A stretch of 5,652 nucleotides of DNA from CAYPKW01 sp964411425. Its GTDB lineage: Bacteria > Pseudomonadota > Alphaproteobacteria > Dongiales > Dongiaceae. Shown piece after piece: positions 1-5,645 of this stretch. The translations under genes and the position numbers were made by a program. The notes below the pieces were generated by a model. That model was not told where the DNA came from. It saw nothing but the letters and a program-made list of their open reading frames with translations, and did no database searches. Each line of letters starts with the position of its first letter. The stretch's first letter is position 1. The stretch is from assembly GCA_964411425.1 (NCBI GenBank), contig CAYPKW010000121.1, positions 1 through 5,652 on the forward strand, given 5' to 3'.

Positions 1-551
1 GCGAGCGCCACGAACGGCAGGTTCGAGGTGGCGCCGGCGAACGGCTCCCACTCCTTGCCCCACGCCTCGCGTTTGCGCCGCTCGATGGCAAGGGTGCCCG
101 CGAGCGCCAGCACGGCGAGCGCGCCGAACAGCAGCATCGAGGCGCCGTCGCCGTTGGCCGCCAGGTGCGAGAGCGCCCACAGCCCGATCGCCCACATCAC
201 CGGATGGCGGGTCACGGCGTAGATGCCGCTCGGCCTGGCCCGCGCCGGCTCGCTCGCGATCACCGCGGTGGGGTTGGGCTGCGACAGGCCGCCGACCAGG
301 AGCATCAGCGCCAGAGGCAACGCTGAGAGCGGCACGAGCGCCGTCCAGGCGGGCGGGCTCCACACGGCGAGGAACGGCGCCGTCCTATAGCCGAAGACTG
401 CCCAGACGAACAGACCCAACGCCACGGCAGAATAGAGCGCCAGATACGTCCTGAGGCCGGCCCGCGCGACCAGCCAGGGCCGCAACCTCGTGCTCGACAC
501 CAGGAAATGGCTGCCGACGAACAGCGCCAAGGTGAATGCGAGCGCGCTCAT
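1..551 (-). CDS. NnrU family integral membrane protein (3' end cut by window edge)
   Basis: This is the first 183 residues of an open frame with no stop, running off the left edge, so the C-terminus is missing. The product is very hydrophobic, with about four or five membrane segments (roughly residues 1-20, 36-55, 68-90, 117-131 and 138-156). Seen motifs are GSHFLVSS near residue 13, a central GLSQPNP segment, and YAVTRHPVMWA at 111-121, with histidines at 15, 116 and 129. This pattern fits the NnrU family, named from a gene next to denitrification genes in Rhodobacter and related to the plant heme-containing carotene isomerase Z-ISO, whose ligands are histidines. A heme or redox role here is inference only. 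The start is ATG at 551, 10 bp after the folD stop and without a clear ribosome binding site, so expression probably depends on readthrough from folD. No denitrification gene is visible nearby. Confidence 0.85.
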   Translation of the reverse strand, partial: MSALAFTLALFVGSHFLVSSTRLRPWLVARAGLRTYLALYSAVALGLFVWAVFGYRTAPFLAVWSPPAWTALVPLSALPLALMLLVGGLSQPNPTAVIASEPARARPSGIYAVTRHPVMWAIGLWALSHLAANGDGASMLLFGALAVLALAGTLAIERRKREAWGKEWEPFAGATSNLPFVAL

Positions 552-561
552 CGCGGGCCCG

Positions 562-1470
562 TCATGGCGGCGGCGCGATGCCGCGCTGCCGGCAGGCCGC
601 GGTCAGCGTGTTCTGCAACAGGCAGGCGATGGTCATCGGGCCGACGCCGCCCGGCACCGGCGTGATGGCGCCGACATGCGCCAGCGCTTCCTCGAACGCC
701 ACGTCGCCGACCAGCCACGTCTTGCCGTCCGGGCGCTCGATCCTGTTGACGCCGACGTCAATGACCGTGGCGCCCGGCGCCACCCAGTCGCCGCGGATCA
801 TCTCCGCTCGGCCTATGGCGGCGACCAGGATTTCGGCGCGCCGGCATTCGCCCGGCAGGTCCCTGGTGCGCGAGTGGGCAACGGTGACGGTGCAGTGCTC
901 GGCCAGCAGCAACGCCGCCATCGGCCTGCCGACGATGTTGGAGCGGCCGACCACCACGGCGCGCCTGCCGGCAAGCTCCTTGAGCCGGTCCTTGAGCAGC
1001 AGCATGCAGCCTAGCGGCGTGCAGGGGACGAGCGCCGGGCATCCGGTCGCGAGCCGGCCGGCGTTCACCACGTGGAACCCGTCCACGTCCTTCTCCGGAT
1101 CGAGGGCGTCGAGGATCGCCTGCGGGTCGATCTGTTTCGGCAGCGGCAGCTGCACCAGGATGCCGTTGACCGCCGGGTCGGCGTTGAGCCGGCGCACCAG
1201 CGCCAACAGCTCGTCCCGGCTGGTGGACGCCGGCAACCGGTGCTCGAAGGAATTCATGCCGGTCTCGACCGTCTCGCGGCCCTTGTTGCGCACGTACACC
1301 TGGCTCGCCGGGTCCTCGCCGACCAGCACGGCGGCCAGTCCCGGCACCAGGCCGTGAGCCGCCTTCAGGCTCTCAACCTGGTGGGCGATGCGCCGGCGCA
1401 AGTTCGAGGCGATCGCCCTGCCGTCGATGATCTTGCTCTGGGACGCTGGCGTGGCGCTCGCGCCGGTCAT
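562..1470 (-). CDS. folD: Bifunctional methylenetetrahydrofolate dehydrogenase / methenyltetrahydrofolate cyclohydrolase
   Basis: A 302-residue cytosolic enzyme that interconverts 5,10-methylene-, 5,10-methenyl- and 10-formyl-tetrahydrofolate using NADP. It supplies one-carbon units for purines and formyl-methionine. The catalytic domain shows IIDGRAIA at 14-21, GEDPASQVYVRNK at 51-63 (active-site Tyr59 and Lys63, matching the YVxxK motif), GILVQLPLP at 103-111, and EKDVDGFH at 126-133. The Rossmann domain follows, with GRSNIVGRPMA at 175-185, DVGVNRI at 238-244 and the family signature PVPGGVGPMT at 271-280. The length is slightly above the usual 285-300. The ATG start overlaps the DUF167 stop as ATGA, with AAGGA four bases upstream, so translation is probably coupled. 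No expected active-site residue is missing. Confidence 0.97.
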   Translation of the reverse strand: MTGASATPASQSKIIDGRAIASNLRRRIAHQVESLKAAHGLVPGLAAVLVGEDPASQVYVRNKGRETVETGMNSFEHRLPASTSRDELLALVRRLNADPAVNGILVQLPLPKQIDPQAILDALDPEKDVDGFHVVNAGRLATGCPALVPCTPLGCMLLLKDRLKELAGRRAVVVGRSNIVGRPMAALLLAEHCTVTVAHSRTRDLPGECRRAEILVAAIGRAEMIRGDWVAPGATVIDVGVNRIERPDGKTWLVGDVAFEEALAHVGAITPVPGGVGPMTIACLLQNTLTAACRQRGIAPPP

Positions 1471-1832
1471 GCCATCCTTACTTCGGCCGGTGGCCGGGGC
1501 AGGCTGTTGGCTCGCCAGCCTTCCAGGGCCTGCATCAGGCGGACCGGGTCGCCCGCGACCGTGATCGCCTTGCGGCGGACCCTGCTACCCGTTGCCAGCG
1601 AAAGAACGCGGCGCGGCAGCCGCCATTCCCGCGCCAACAACAGGATCAGCGCCGCGTTCGCCTTGCCGTCCTCGGGCGCCGCGCTCACCGATACCTTGAG
1701 CGCAACCCCGCCGCCGGGCTCCTTCGCCAGCCCTTCGATCCGGTCGCGCCGCGCGTGCGGCTTGAGCCGCACCGTGACACGCACGCCCTGCGGCGTGGCC
1801 GCGAAGGGCGAGACCTCAGAAGACGTACTCAA
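1467..1832 (-). CDS. DUF167 / YggU family protein
   Basis: A 121-residue protein of the DUF167 (YggU) family, small alpha/beta proteins of unknown biochemical function found from bacteria to humans. Family features seen are VRVTVRLKPHARRDRIEG at about 17-34, the core motif AAPEDGKANAALILLLA at 51-67, and a downstream GSRVRRKAITVAG segment at 82-94. The frame has no usable ATG. The best start is TTG at 1832, nested 17 bp inside the 3' end of yggT, with no clear Shine-Dalgarno sequence, which points to translational coupling. An internal GTG near residue 17 is possible, but it would begin right at the conserved strand. The pairing with yggT upstream is the same as in E. coli (yggT-yggU), and the linkage to folD downstream fits alphaproteobacterial gene order as I know it. 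Confidence 0.88.
   Translation of the reverse strand: MSTSSEVSPFAATPQGVRVTVRLKPHARRDRIEGLAKEPGGGVALKVSVSAAPEDGKANAALILLLAREWRLPRRVLSLATGSRVRRKAITVAGDPVRLMQALEGWRANSLPRPPAEVRMA
1475..1479 (-). promoter_or_regulatory. Ribosome binding site of folD
   Basis: On the minus strand AAGGA lies four bases before the folD ATG at 1470, inside the end of the DUF167 gene. Spacing is a little short, but together with the ATGA overlap it supports this start. Confidence 0.5.
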
Positions 1833-2094
1833 AGATCAGGCTTCTGAGGAAGATCAGCGCCAGGATCAGCACCACCGGCGTCACGTCGATGCCGCCCAGG
1901 TTGGGAATGAACCGGCGCAATGGCCTGAGCGCGGGATCGGTCACCCGGTACAGGATGTCCCCGACCGCGTAAACGAATCGGTTGCGGGTGTTGACCACGT
2001 TGAAGCTGACCAGCCAGCTCAGCACCGCCGAGGCGATCAGCAGCCAGATGTAGATGTTGATGAGCAGGGCGATGAGCTGCGCCAGGGATTGCAT
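1816..2094 (-). CDS. YggT family membrane protein
   Basis: A 92-residue inner-membrane protein of the YGGT family. It has two hydrophobic segments, roughly residues 5-30 and 72-88. Between them lies the diagnostic stretch VTDPALRPLRRFIPNLGGID at 51-70, leading into VTPVVLILAL. This is the single-unit form; E. coli YggT is a duplicated protein about twice as long. The family has been linked to osmotic or ion stress tolerance and, in plants and cyanobacteria, to cytochrome b6 maturation (CCB3) and thylakoid or septum functions; the role here is unknown. The ATG start has GGA about 7 bases upstream. It is the first gene of the run yggT-DUF167-folD-nnrU, with its 3' end overlapping the DUF167 start by 17 bp. 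Confidence 0.93.
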   Translation of the reverse strand: MQSLAQLIALLINIYIWLLIASAVLSWLVSFNVVNTRNRFVYAVGDILYRVTDPALRPLRRFIPNLGGIDVTPVVLILALIFLRSLIFEYVF

Positions 2095-2101
2095 GGGACA
2101 T

Positions 2102-2148
2102 CCGTTGCCGCCGGGGGGCCGCGGGCGAAACTACCGTTCCGCCGGGGG
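2102..2148. repeat. Short imperfect direct repeat upstream of yggT
   Basis: CCGTTGCCGCCGGGGG at 2102-2117 and CCGTTCCGCCGGGGG at 2134-2148 are identical apart from one extra G in the first copy. They sit 32 bp apart. One covers the spacer of the candidate yggT promoter and the other covers the leader and ribosome binding region. It could be a local duplication, an operator pair, or chance in GC-rich DNA. Confidence 0.5.
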
Positions 2149-2156
2149 CGGCGCAA
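2128..2156 (-). promoter_or_regulatory. Candidate promoter of the yggT-DUF167-folD-nnrU operon
   Basis: On the minus strand TTGCGC (2156-2151) and TAGTTT (2133-2128) are separated by 17 bp, giving a start near 2121 and a leader of about 27 bases. Each box matches the sigma70 consensus at only three of six positions, so this is weak, but it is the only AT-containing stretch upstream of yggT on this strand apart from the tRNA promoter. Confidence 0.3.
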
Positions 2157-2166
2157 GTAGCGGCGC

Positions 2167-2196
2167 TTGACACCCGCGGCACCCGCTCCGCATATT
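2167..2196 (+). promoter_or_regulatory. Sigma70-type promoter of the tRNA-Ala gene
   Basis: A perfect -35 box TTGACA (2167-2172) is followed after 18 bp by CATATT (2191-2196), which matches TATAAT at four of six positions. The predicted transcript would start near 2203, giving a leader of roughly 13 bases before the mature tRNA at 2216. The stretch after the -10 box is very GC-rich, as in stringently controlled stable-RNA promoters; that regulatory reading is inference. Confidence 0.65.
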
Positions 2197-2215
2197 CCGC
2201 GGCGCCCGCCGGGGC

Positions 2216-2291
2216 GGGGCCGTAGCTCAGCTGGGAGAGCGCCTCGTTCGCAATGAGGAGGTCAGGGGTTCGATCCCCCTCGGCTCCACCA
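2216..2291 (+). tRNA. tRNA-Ala (anticodon CGC)
   Basis: A complete 76-nt tRNA with a full cloverleaf. The acceptor stem GGGGCCG/CGGCTCC includes the G3:U70 wobble pair recognised by alanyl-tRNA synthetase. The D stem is GCTC/GAGC with GG in the loop. The anticodon stem CCTCG/TGAGG closes the loop TTCGCAA, so the anticodon is CGC (positions 2249-2251) and reads GCG alanine codons, which are abundant in this GC-rich genome. The T stem is AGGGG/CCCCT with the loop TTCGATC. The discriminator base is A and the terminal CCA (2289-2291) is encoded. It stands alone rather than inside an rRNA operon, and its 3' end is 10 bp from the end of the convergent M48 gene. No U-rich terminator follows. Confidence 0.97.
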
Positions 2292-2301
2292 ACCGCCGCC
2301 C

Positions 2302-3762
2302 CTATTCGACAATCAACTTGACCGGGCCGGGGCCGAGCCGCTCGCCGGCCACGAGGCCGTTGAGGACCCGAAAACGCTCCTCGCGGCGGTCCTCGAACGG
2401 CATGCGGCGCGCCAGACGCTCCACCGTGTCGCCGGGCCCGGCCGTCATCACCGCGATGCGCTGCGGCCTCAACGCCGCCGCCTCCCCTGGGTCGAGGCGC
2501 CGGAAACTGTAGGTCGTGCGCCGCAACTCCAGCGCCAACTGCTGGGTGACGGCCGGCGGCGTCACGAAGACGAACCGATAGACGTTGCCGTCCTCGAAGC
2601 GGATTGCCACCAGCCGCACGTCGGTCTCGCCGCCGCCGCCTCTGACGGTGACGATGCCGGTGGCCGCCTCGTAGCCGTTCACCTCGAGCGTCTCGACGCC
2701 GTCGAGGGCGATGTTGCGTCCCCAATCCTCGGTCAGGTAGCTCGCCATGTCGCGGTCGGTCGGTGGAGCGCTGTCGAAGGCGATGGCCGAATCCTGCGGC
2801 CCGTGAGCGATCACTCGCCCGGGCCCGTTCATCATGTGGAAGCCCGGCGGCACCTCGAAGGCGAAGCCCTGCGCGGGATGCAGAAACCGGCGGCCCCTGA
2901 CGTAGCCCTGCTCGGGCGCGTCGCCGTACAAGAGACCGTCGATTTGGGCGAGATAAGCGTCGCGCTCGAGCATCGGGTTCGCGACTGCGGCGACGCCGGC
3001 CGCCGCGACGGCGCGCCCGACCCGGTCGGCGGTGCGCGGGTGCGACGACATGATGTCGAACGCGGCCGCCGCCTCGGGCCGGCCGGCCAATTCGGCGTCG
3101 AGACGGTCGGCGGCCGCGAGCGCCGCGAGGAAGCTCGACATGGCCGCGGGCTGGTAGCCGGCGCGCGCCAGGTAGCGCACGCCGAGGATGTCGGCCTCGT
3201 ACTCCTGGTCGCGCGAGTAGCCTTGCAGATAGGCCGCGGCGCCGGTGCCGAGCGCGTCGGCGAAAGCGCCGCCGGTGGCGATCCCGACGCCGATCAGCCC
3301 GATGTTGGCTAGCACCGCCTGGCTGTAGCGTTCCGCCGTATGGCGCGCCGCGACGTGGCCGATCTCATGCGCCAGCACGCTCGCCAGCTCCGCTTCGTTG
3401 TCCGCCAGCGCCAGCAGGCCGCGCGTCACGTAGACATAGCCGCCGGGCAAAGCCAGGGCGTTGACGATAGGCGTATCCAGCACCGTGAAGGTGAACGCGA
3501 GGGAGGCGCGCTCCGAAGTCGAAGCGAGCAGCTGGCCCACGCTCGCGACGTAGCGCGCCAGCTCCGGGTCCTCGTAGGCGCCGCCGAACGCCTCGAGGAT
3601 CTCGCCATGGTGCTGGCGGCCGATGTCGGCCTCCGATGCGGGCGACAAGAAGCCGGTGAAGCTCTGCCGGCCGGTCGCCGGGTTGACGGTGCAGCCGGCG
3701 AGCGACGCGGCGGCGCCGCACAGCATCACCAGGGCCGCGATTACGCGCGCTCGCCCTGTCAT
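2302..3762 (-). CDS. M48 family zinc metallopeptidase, lipoprotein, with C-terminal LysM-like segment
   Basis: A 486-residue predicted lipoprotein protease. The N-terminus has a basic start, a hydrophobic stretch and a lipobox SLAGC with Cys24, so it is probably anchored in the periplasm or outer membrane. The M48 domain (about 40-275) contains HEIGH at 132-136 (two zinc histidines and the catalytic Glu), the third-ligand motif EYEAD at 187-191, and SSHPRTADRV at 239-248, whose His241 matches the extra His ligand in BepA/YfgC. Residues about 290-420 form a separate alpha/beta region starting FLHPAQGFAFEVPPGF. The last 50 residues, with PGDTVERLARRMPF and a terminal PGPVKLIVE, resemble a LysM-type motif that could bind peptidoglycan. 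BepA itself has a C-terminal TPR domain instead, so this is a BepA-related but different architecture. The ATG overlaps the upstream stop as ATGA and has GAGGTG eight bases before it. Outer-membrane protein quality control is the likely role, by family. Confidence 0.92.
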   Translation of the reverse strand: MTGRARVIAALVMLCGAAASLAGCTVNPATGRQSFTGFLSPASEADIGRQHHGEILEAFGGAYEDPELARYVASVGQLLASTSERASLAFTFTVLDTPIVNALALPGGYVYVTRGLLALADNEAELASVLAHEIGHVAARHTAERYSQAVLANIGLIGVGIATGGAFADALGTGAAAYLQGYSRDQEYEADILGVRYLARAGYQPAAMSSFLAALAAADRLDAELAGRPEAAAAFDIMSSHPRTADRVGRAVAAAGVAAVANPMLERDAYLAQIDGLLYGDAPEQGYVRGRRFLHPAQGFAFEVPPGFHMMNGPGRVIAHGPQDSAIAFDSAPPTDRDMASYLTEDWGRNIALDGVETLEVNGYEAATGIVTVRGGGGETDVRLVAIRFEDGNVYRFVFVTPPAVTQQLALELRRTTYSFRRLDPGEAAALRPQRIAVMTAGPGDTVERLARRMPFEDRREERFRVLNGLVAGERLGPGPVKLIVE

Positions 3763-4547
3763 GGCGCCAACACCTCGATCTGCTCCGGATGGGTCAACTC
3801 GATCATCGGGCCATTATAGGACTTCAGCCAGCCGCGCGCCCGCACCCGTCGGCCGGCGTAGGCGCCGATCTCGGTCCCGGCCGCCTCGAATCGCCGCCGG
3901 CTCTCCGGGTCGATGGTAAGCGTGAAGTCGCTGTGCCAATCGGGGCCGAAATTGAGATAGCCGCGCCCGCGGATCACGCTGGCATCGAGAACCAACCCCT
4001 CGACCAATTGAAAGCTGTCGATAGCCTCGCCCGCCTCCTCCGGCGTCAGGATGCGATAAAAGGGATCGGCCCAGATGCCGCGCCGCGCTTGGCGCGCTGC
4101 CTCCTCCAGTGCCAGCATCTCCGCCAGGAGCGCGCGGTTGTCGGGAAAGCTGTACACGCGGGCGAGGCCGCGCCTTAGCATCTCGCCCTGGATCCAGACG
4201 CCGTCCGCATGGAGATGGGCGAGCGCGCGGCCATGGCGGTCGAGGCGCCTGCCGCCGTAGCCGAGCTCCACCTCGCGGCCGAGCGCCAACTCCTCCAGCG
4301 CCGCCTTGGCCTCGGGCGCCAGCGGCCAGGCCTCGAAGTCGGGCCGCCCCAGCGGCAGCTTCGGCGCCTGCAGGCCGACTAGGCGCAAAGTGCGGCCGTC
4401 CGAGAGGCGCACGGTGTCGCCGTCGATCGCCTCGACCACCGTGGCGCGCCCGCCGGTTTCGAGCGGCGCCGGCGCCGCCGCCGCGGCCGGAACGCCGCAC
4501 AGCAATGCCACGGCGAGACAGCGAGACAACGGCGGCGCCAGGCTCAT
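3759..4547 (-). CDS. Exported staphylococcal-nuclease-like (SNase) protein with altered active site
   Basis: With the ATG at 4547 the product has 262 residues. A classic signal peptide (hydrophobic LAVALLCGVP at 11-20, then an Ala run to about 26) implies export. The SNase-like fold spans about 34-160: IDGDTVRL at 41-48 gives the two Asp of the metal site, TLRLVGLQAPK at 53-63 aligns with the loop carrying Arg35, Asp40 and Glu43 of staphylococcal nuclease, and DRHGRALAHLHADG at 103-116 supplies the Arg87 equivalent. Arg35 is kept (Arg55), but Asp40 is Gln60 and Glu43, the general base, is Lys63, so ordinary nuclease activity is doubtful. The C-terminal part (about 180-262), with YLNFGPDWHSDFTLTI and GWLKSYNGPMIELTHPEQIEVL, looks like an OB-type nucleic-acid-binding fold. 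The frame extends upstream to ATG 4589 and TTG 4598, but 4547 places the signal peptide properly. It is the first gene of a pair with the M48 lipoprotein, which overlaps it by ATGA. Confidence 0.85.
   Translation of the reverse strand: MSLAPPLSRCLAVALLCGVPAAAAAPAPLETGGRATVVEAIDGDTVRLSDGRTLRLVGLQAPKLPLGRPDFEAWPLAPEAKAALEELALGREVELGYGGRRLDRHGRALAHLHADGVWIQGEMLRRGLARVYSFPDNRALLAEMLALEEAARQARRGIWADPFYRILTPEEAGEAIDSFQLVEGLVLDASVIRGRGYLNFGPDWHSDFTLTIDPESRRRFEAAGTEIGAYAGRRVRARGWLKSYNGPMIELTHPEQIEVLAP
3771..3776 (-). promoter_or_regulatory. Ribosome binding site of the M48 lipoprotein gene
   Basis: GAGGTG on the minus strand ends eight bases before the ATG at 3762, within the last codons of the nuclease-like gene. 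It fixes the start at the lipoprotein signal peptide. Confidence 0.65.
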
Positions 4548-4554
4548 GGAACGT

Positions 4555-4580
4555 AGTATAGAGGAGGCGCGCTGGGTCAA
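4555..4580 (-). promoter_or_regulatory. Candidate promoter of the nuclease-like/M48 operon, possibly giving a leaderless mRNA
   Basis: On the minus strand TATACT (4560-4555) is a five-of-six match to the -10 box and stands out in GC-rich DNA. It ends seven bases before the ATG at 4547, so the transcript would begin at or next to the start codon. TTGACC (4580-4575) lies upstream, but only 14 bp away, shorter than the usual 16-18. No Shine-Dalgarno sequence precedes this ATG. Confidence 0.4.
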
Positions 4581-4597
4581 TCGGGACATTGTCGGCA

Positions 4598-5560
4598 ATG
4601 GAAAGCGTGACGCCGCGCACCGAGCTCTATCCGGAGATCGATCCCTTTCAATCGGGCTACCTCGACCTCGACGGCCGGCATCGGATGTATTGGGAACAAT
4701 GCGGCCGCCCGGACGGCGTGCCGGTGGTCTTCCTGCATGGCGGGCCGGGGGCGGGGGCGGCCCCCGTGCACCGGCGCTTCTTCGACCCGGCGCACTACCG
4801 CGCGGTCGTCTTCGACCAGCGCGGCGCCGGGCGCTCGCAGCCCCTGGGCGAGATCGCCGACAACACCACGCCGCACCTCGTCGCCGACATCGAGGCCCTG
4901 CGCCGCCAACTCGGCATCGACGCCTGGTTGGTGTTCGGCGGCTCCTGGGGCTCGACCCTCGCCATCGCCTATGCCGAGACGCATCCGGAGCGCGTCCGCG
5001 CCCTCATCCTGCGCGGCATCTTCCTGTGCCGGAAGAGCGAGATCGACTGGTTCCTCTACGGCATGCGCGCGTTCGCGCCGGAGGCGTGGCGCGCGTTTTC
5101 CGAGTTCCTGCCCGCGGCCGAACGCGGCGATCTCCTCGCCAATTACTACCGCCGGCTGATCGACCCCGATCCCCTGGTGCACATGCCGGCGGCGAAGTCG
5201 TGGAGCGTGTACGAAGGCACCTGCTGCACCCTGTTGCCGAGCCCGGAGACGGTAAGCTCCTTCAGCCACGATACGACGGCGCTCGGCCTCGCGCGCATGG
5301 AGGCGCACTACTTCAGCCACGACATCTTCCTGCCGGAGAACTCGCTGTTGCGGGACGTGGGCCGCATCCGCCGCATCCCGGCCACCATCGTGCAGGGGCG
5401 CTACGATCTCGTCTGCCCGATCGCGACCGCGGACGAGCTCGCCGGCACCTGGCCGGAGGCGAAATACGTCGTGGTGCCCGACGCCGGGCACTCGGCCATG
5501 GAGCCCGGCATCAGGGCCGCGCTGGTGCAGGCGATGGAGAGATACAAGGCGCTGGGCTAG
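4598..5560 (+). CDS. pip: Prolyl iminopeptidase (proline iminopeptidase, family S33)
   Basis: A 320-residue alpha/beta-hydrolase that removes N-terminal proline from peptides in the cytoplasm (EC 3.4.11.5). Motifs in order are FLHGGPGAG at 45-53 (oxyanion region), FDQRGAGRS at 72-80, the nucleophile elbow GGSWGS at 114-119 with Ser116, VQGRYDLVCP at 265-274 with the acid Asp270, and DAGHSAMEPG at 295-304 with His298. Glu206 (SVYEGT) and Glu235 (RMEAHYF) match the two glutamates that hold the substrate amino group in Serratia prolyl aminopeptidase. Length is normal and no signal peptide is present. The ATG at 4598 is preferred because the family begins with a LYPEIDPFQSG-type segment shortly after; a TTG nine bases upstream is possible. 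Only a weak GGGA precedes the start. The gene is divergent from the nuclease-like gene, with nothing coding behind it in the window. Confidence 0.96.
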   Translation: MESVTPRTELYPEIDPFQSGYLDLDGRHRMYWEQCGRPDGVPVVFLHGGPGAGAAPVHRRFFDPAHYRAVVFDQRGAGRSQPLGEIADNTTPHLVADIEALRRQLGIDAWLVFGGSWGSTLAIAYAETHPERVRALILRGIFLCRKSEIDWFLYGMRAFAPEAWRAFSEFLPAAERGDLLANYYRRLIDPDPLVHMPAAKSWSVYEGTCCTLLPSPETVSSFSHDTTALGLARMEAHYFSHDIFLPENSLLRDVGRIRRIPATIVQGRYDLVCPIATADELAGTWPEAKYVVVPDAGHSAMEPGIRAALVQAMERYKALG

Positions 5561-5609
5561 TGGTGCGACACCGACAGATGGTACCCCCATTGTGACGTTT
5601 TCGGTTGTC

Positions 5610-5645
5610 ACCCCGGCCAAGCGGCACAGCCGCGCGAGCCGGGGT
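5610..5645. repeat. GC-rich palindromic intergenic element (possibly continues past the window)
   Basis: An 8-bp outer stem, ACCCCGGC (5610-5617) with GCCGGGGT (5638-5645), encloses a 3x4 internal loop and a perfect inner stem GCGGC/GCCGC (5621-5625, 5629-5633) closed by an ACA loop. There is no T-run after it, so it is not a typical rho-independent terminator, although it could slow or protect the pip mRNA end. Its form resembles the dispersed palindromic repeats found between genes in many alphaproteobacteria; copy number cannot be judged here. The rest of 5561-5652 contains nothing else I can identify. Confidence 0.6.

Noticed and set aside
1072..2160. 362-codon plus-strand open frame antisense to folD, DUF167 and yggT
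   Set aside because: It mirrors three recognised genes and shows no family motif.
1829..2725. Long minus-strand open frame across the tRNA, containing GDRTPDLLIANEALSQLSYGP
   Set aside because: That peptide is simply the reverse-strand translation of the tRNA-Ala gene, a well-known annotation artefact. The rest is a shadow of yggT and the M48 gene.
4561..4567. GAGGAGG as the ribosome binding site of pip
   Set aside because: It is 30 bases from the ATG and no in-frame start lies at a usable distance from it.
3814..4620. 268-codon minus-strand frame within the nuclease-like gene
   Set aside because: Arg/Gly/Ala-rich frame-shifted shadow of the SNase-like protein, which has a signal peptide and family motifs in its own frame.
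4306..5595. 429-codon plus-strand open frame overlapping the nuclease-like gene and pip
   Set aside because: It is very rich in Arg, Ala, Gly and Pro, has no recognisable domain, and lies out of frame over two well-supported genes, as expected in GC-rich DNA.
4577..5620. 347-codon minus-strand open frame antisense to pip
   Set aside because: Low-complexity Arg/Ala/Val composition without motifs; pip on the other strand has all catalytic and substrate-binding residues.
5611..5644. Rho-independent terminator for pip
   Set aside because: The stem is strong but no T-run follows on either strand, so I call it a palindromic repeat instead.
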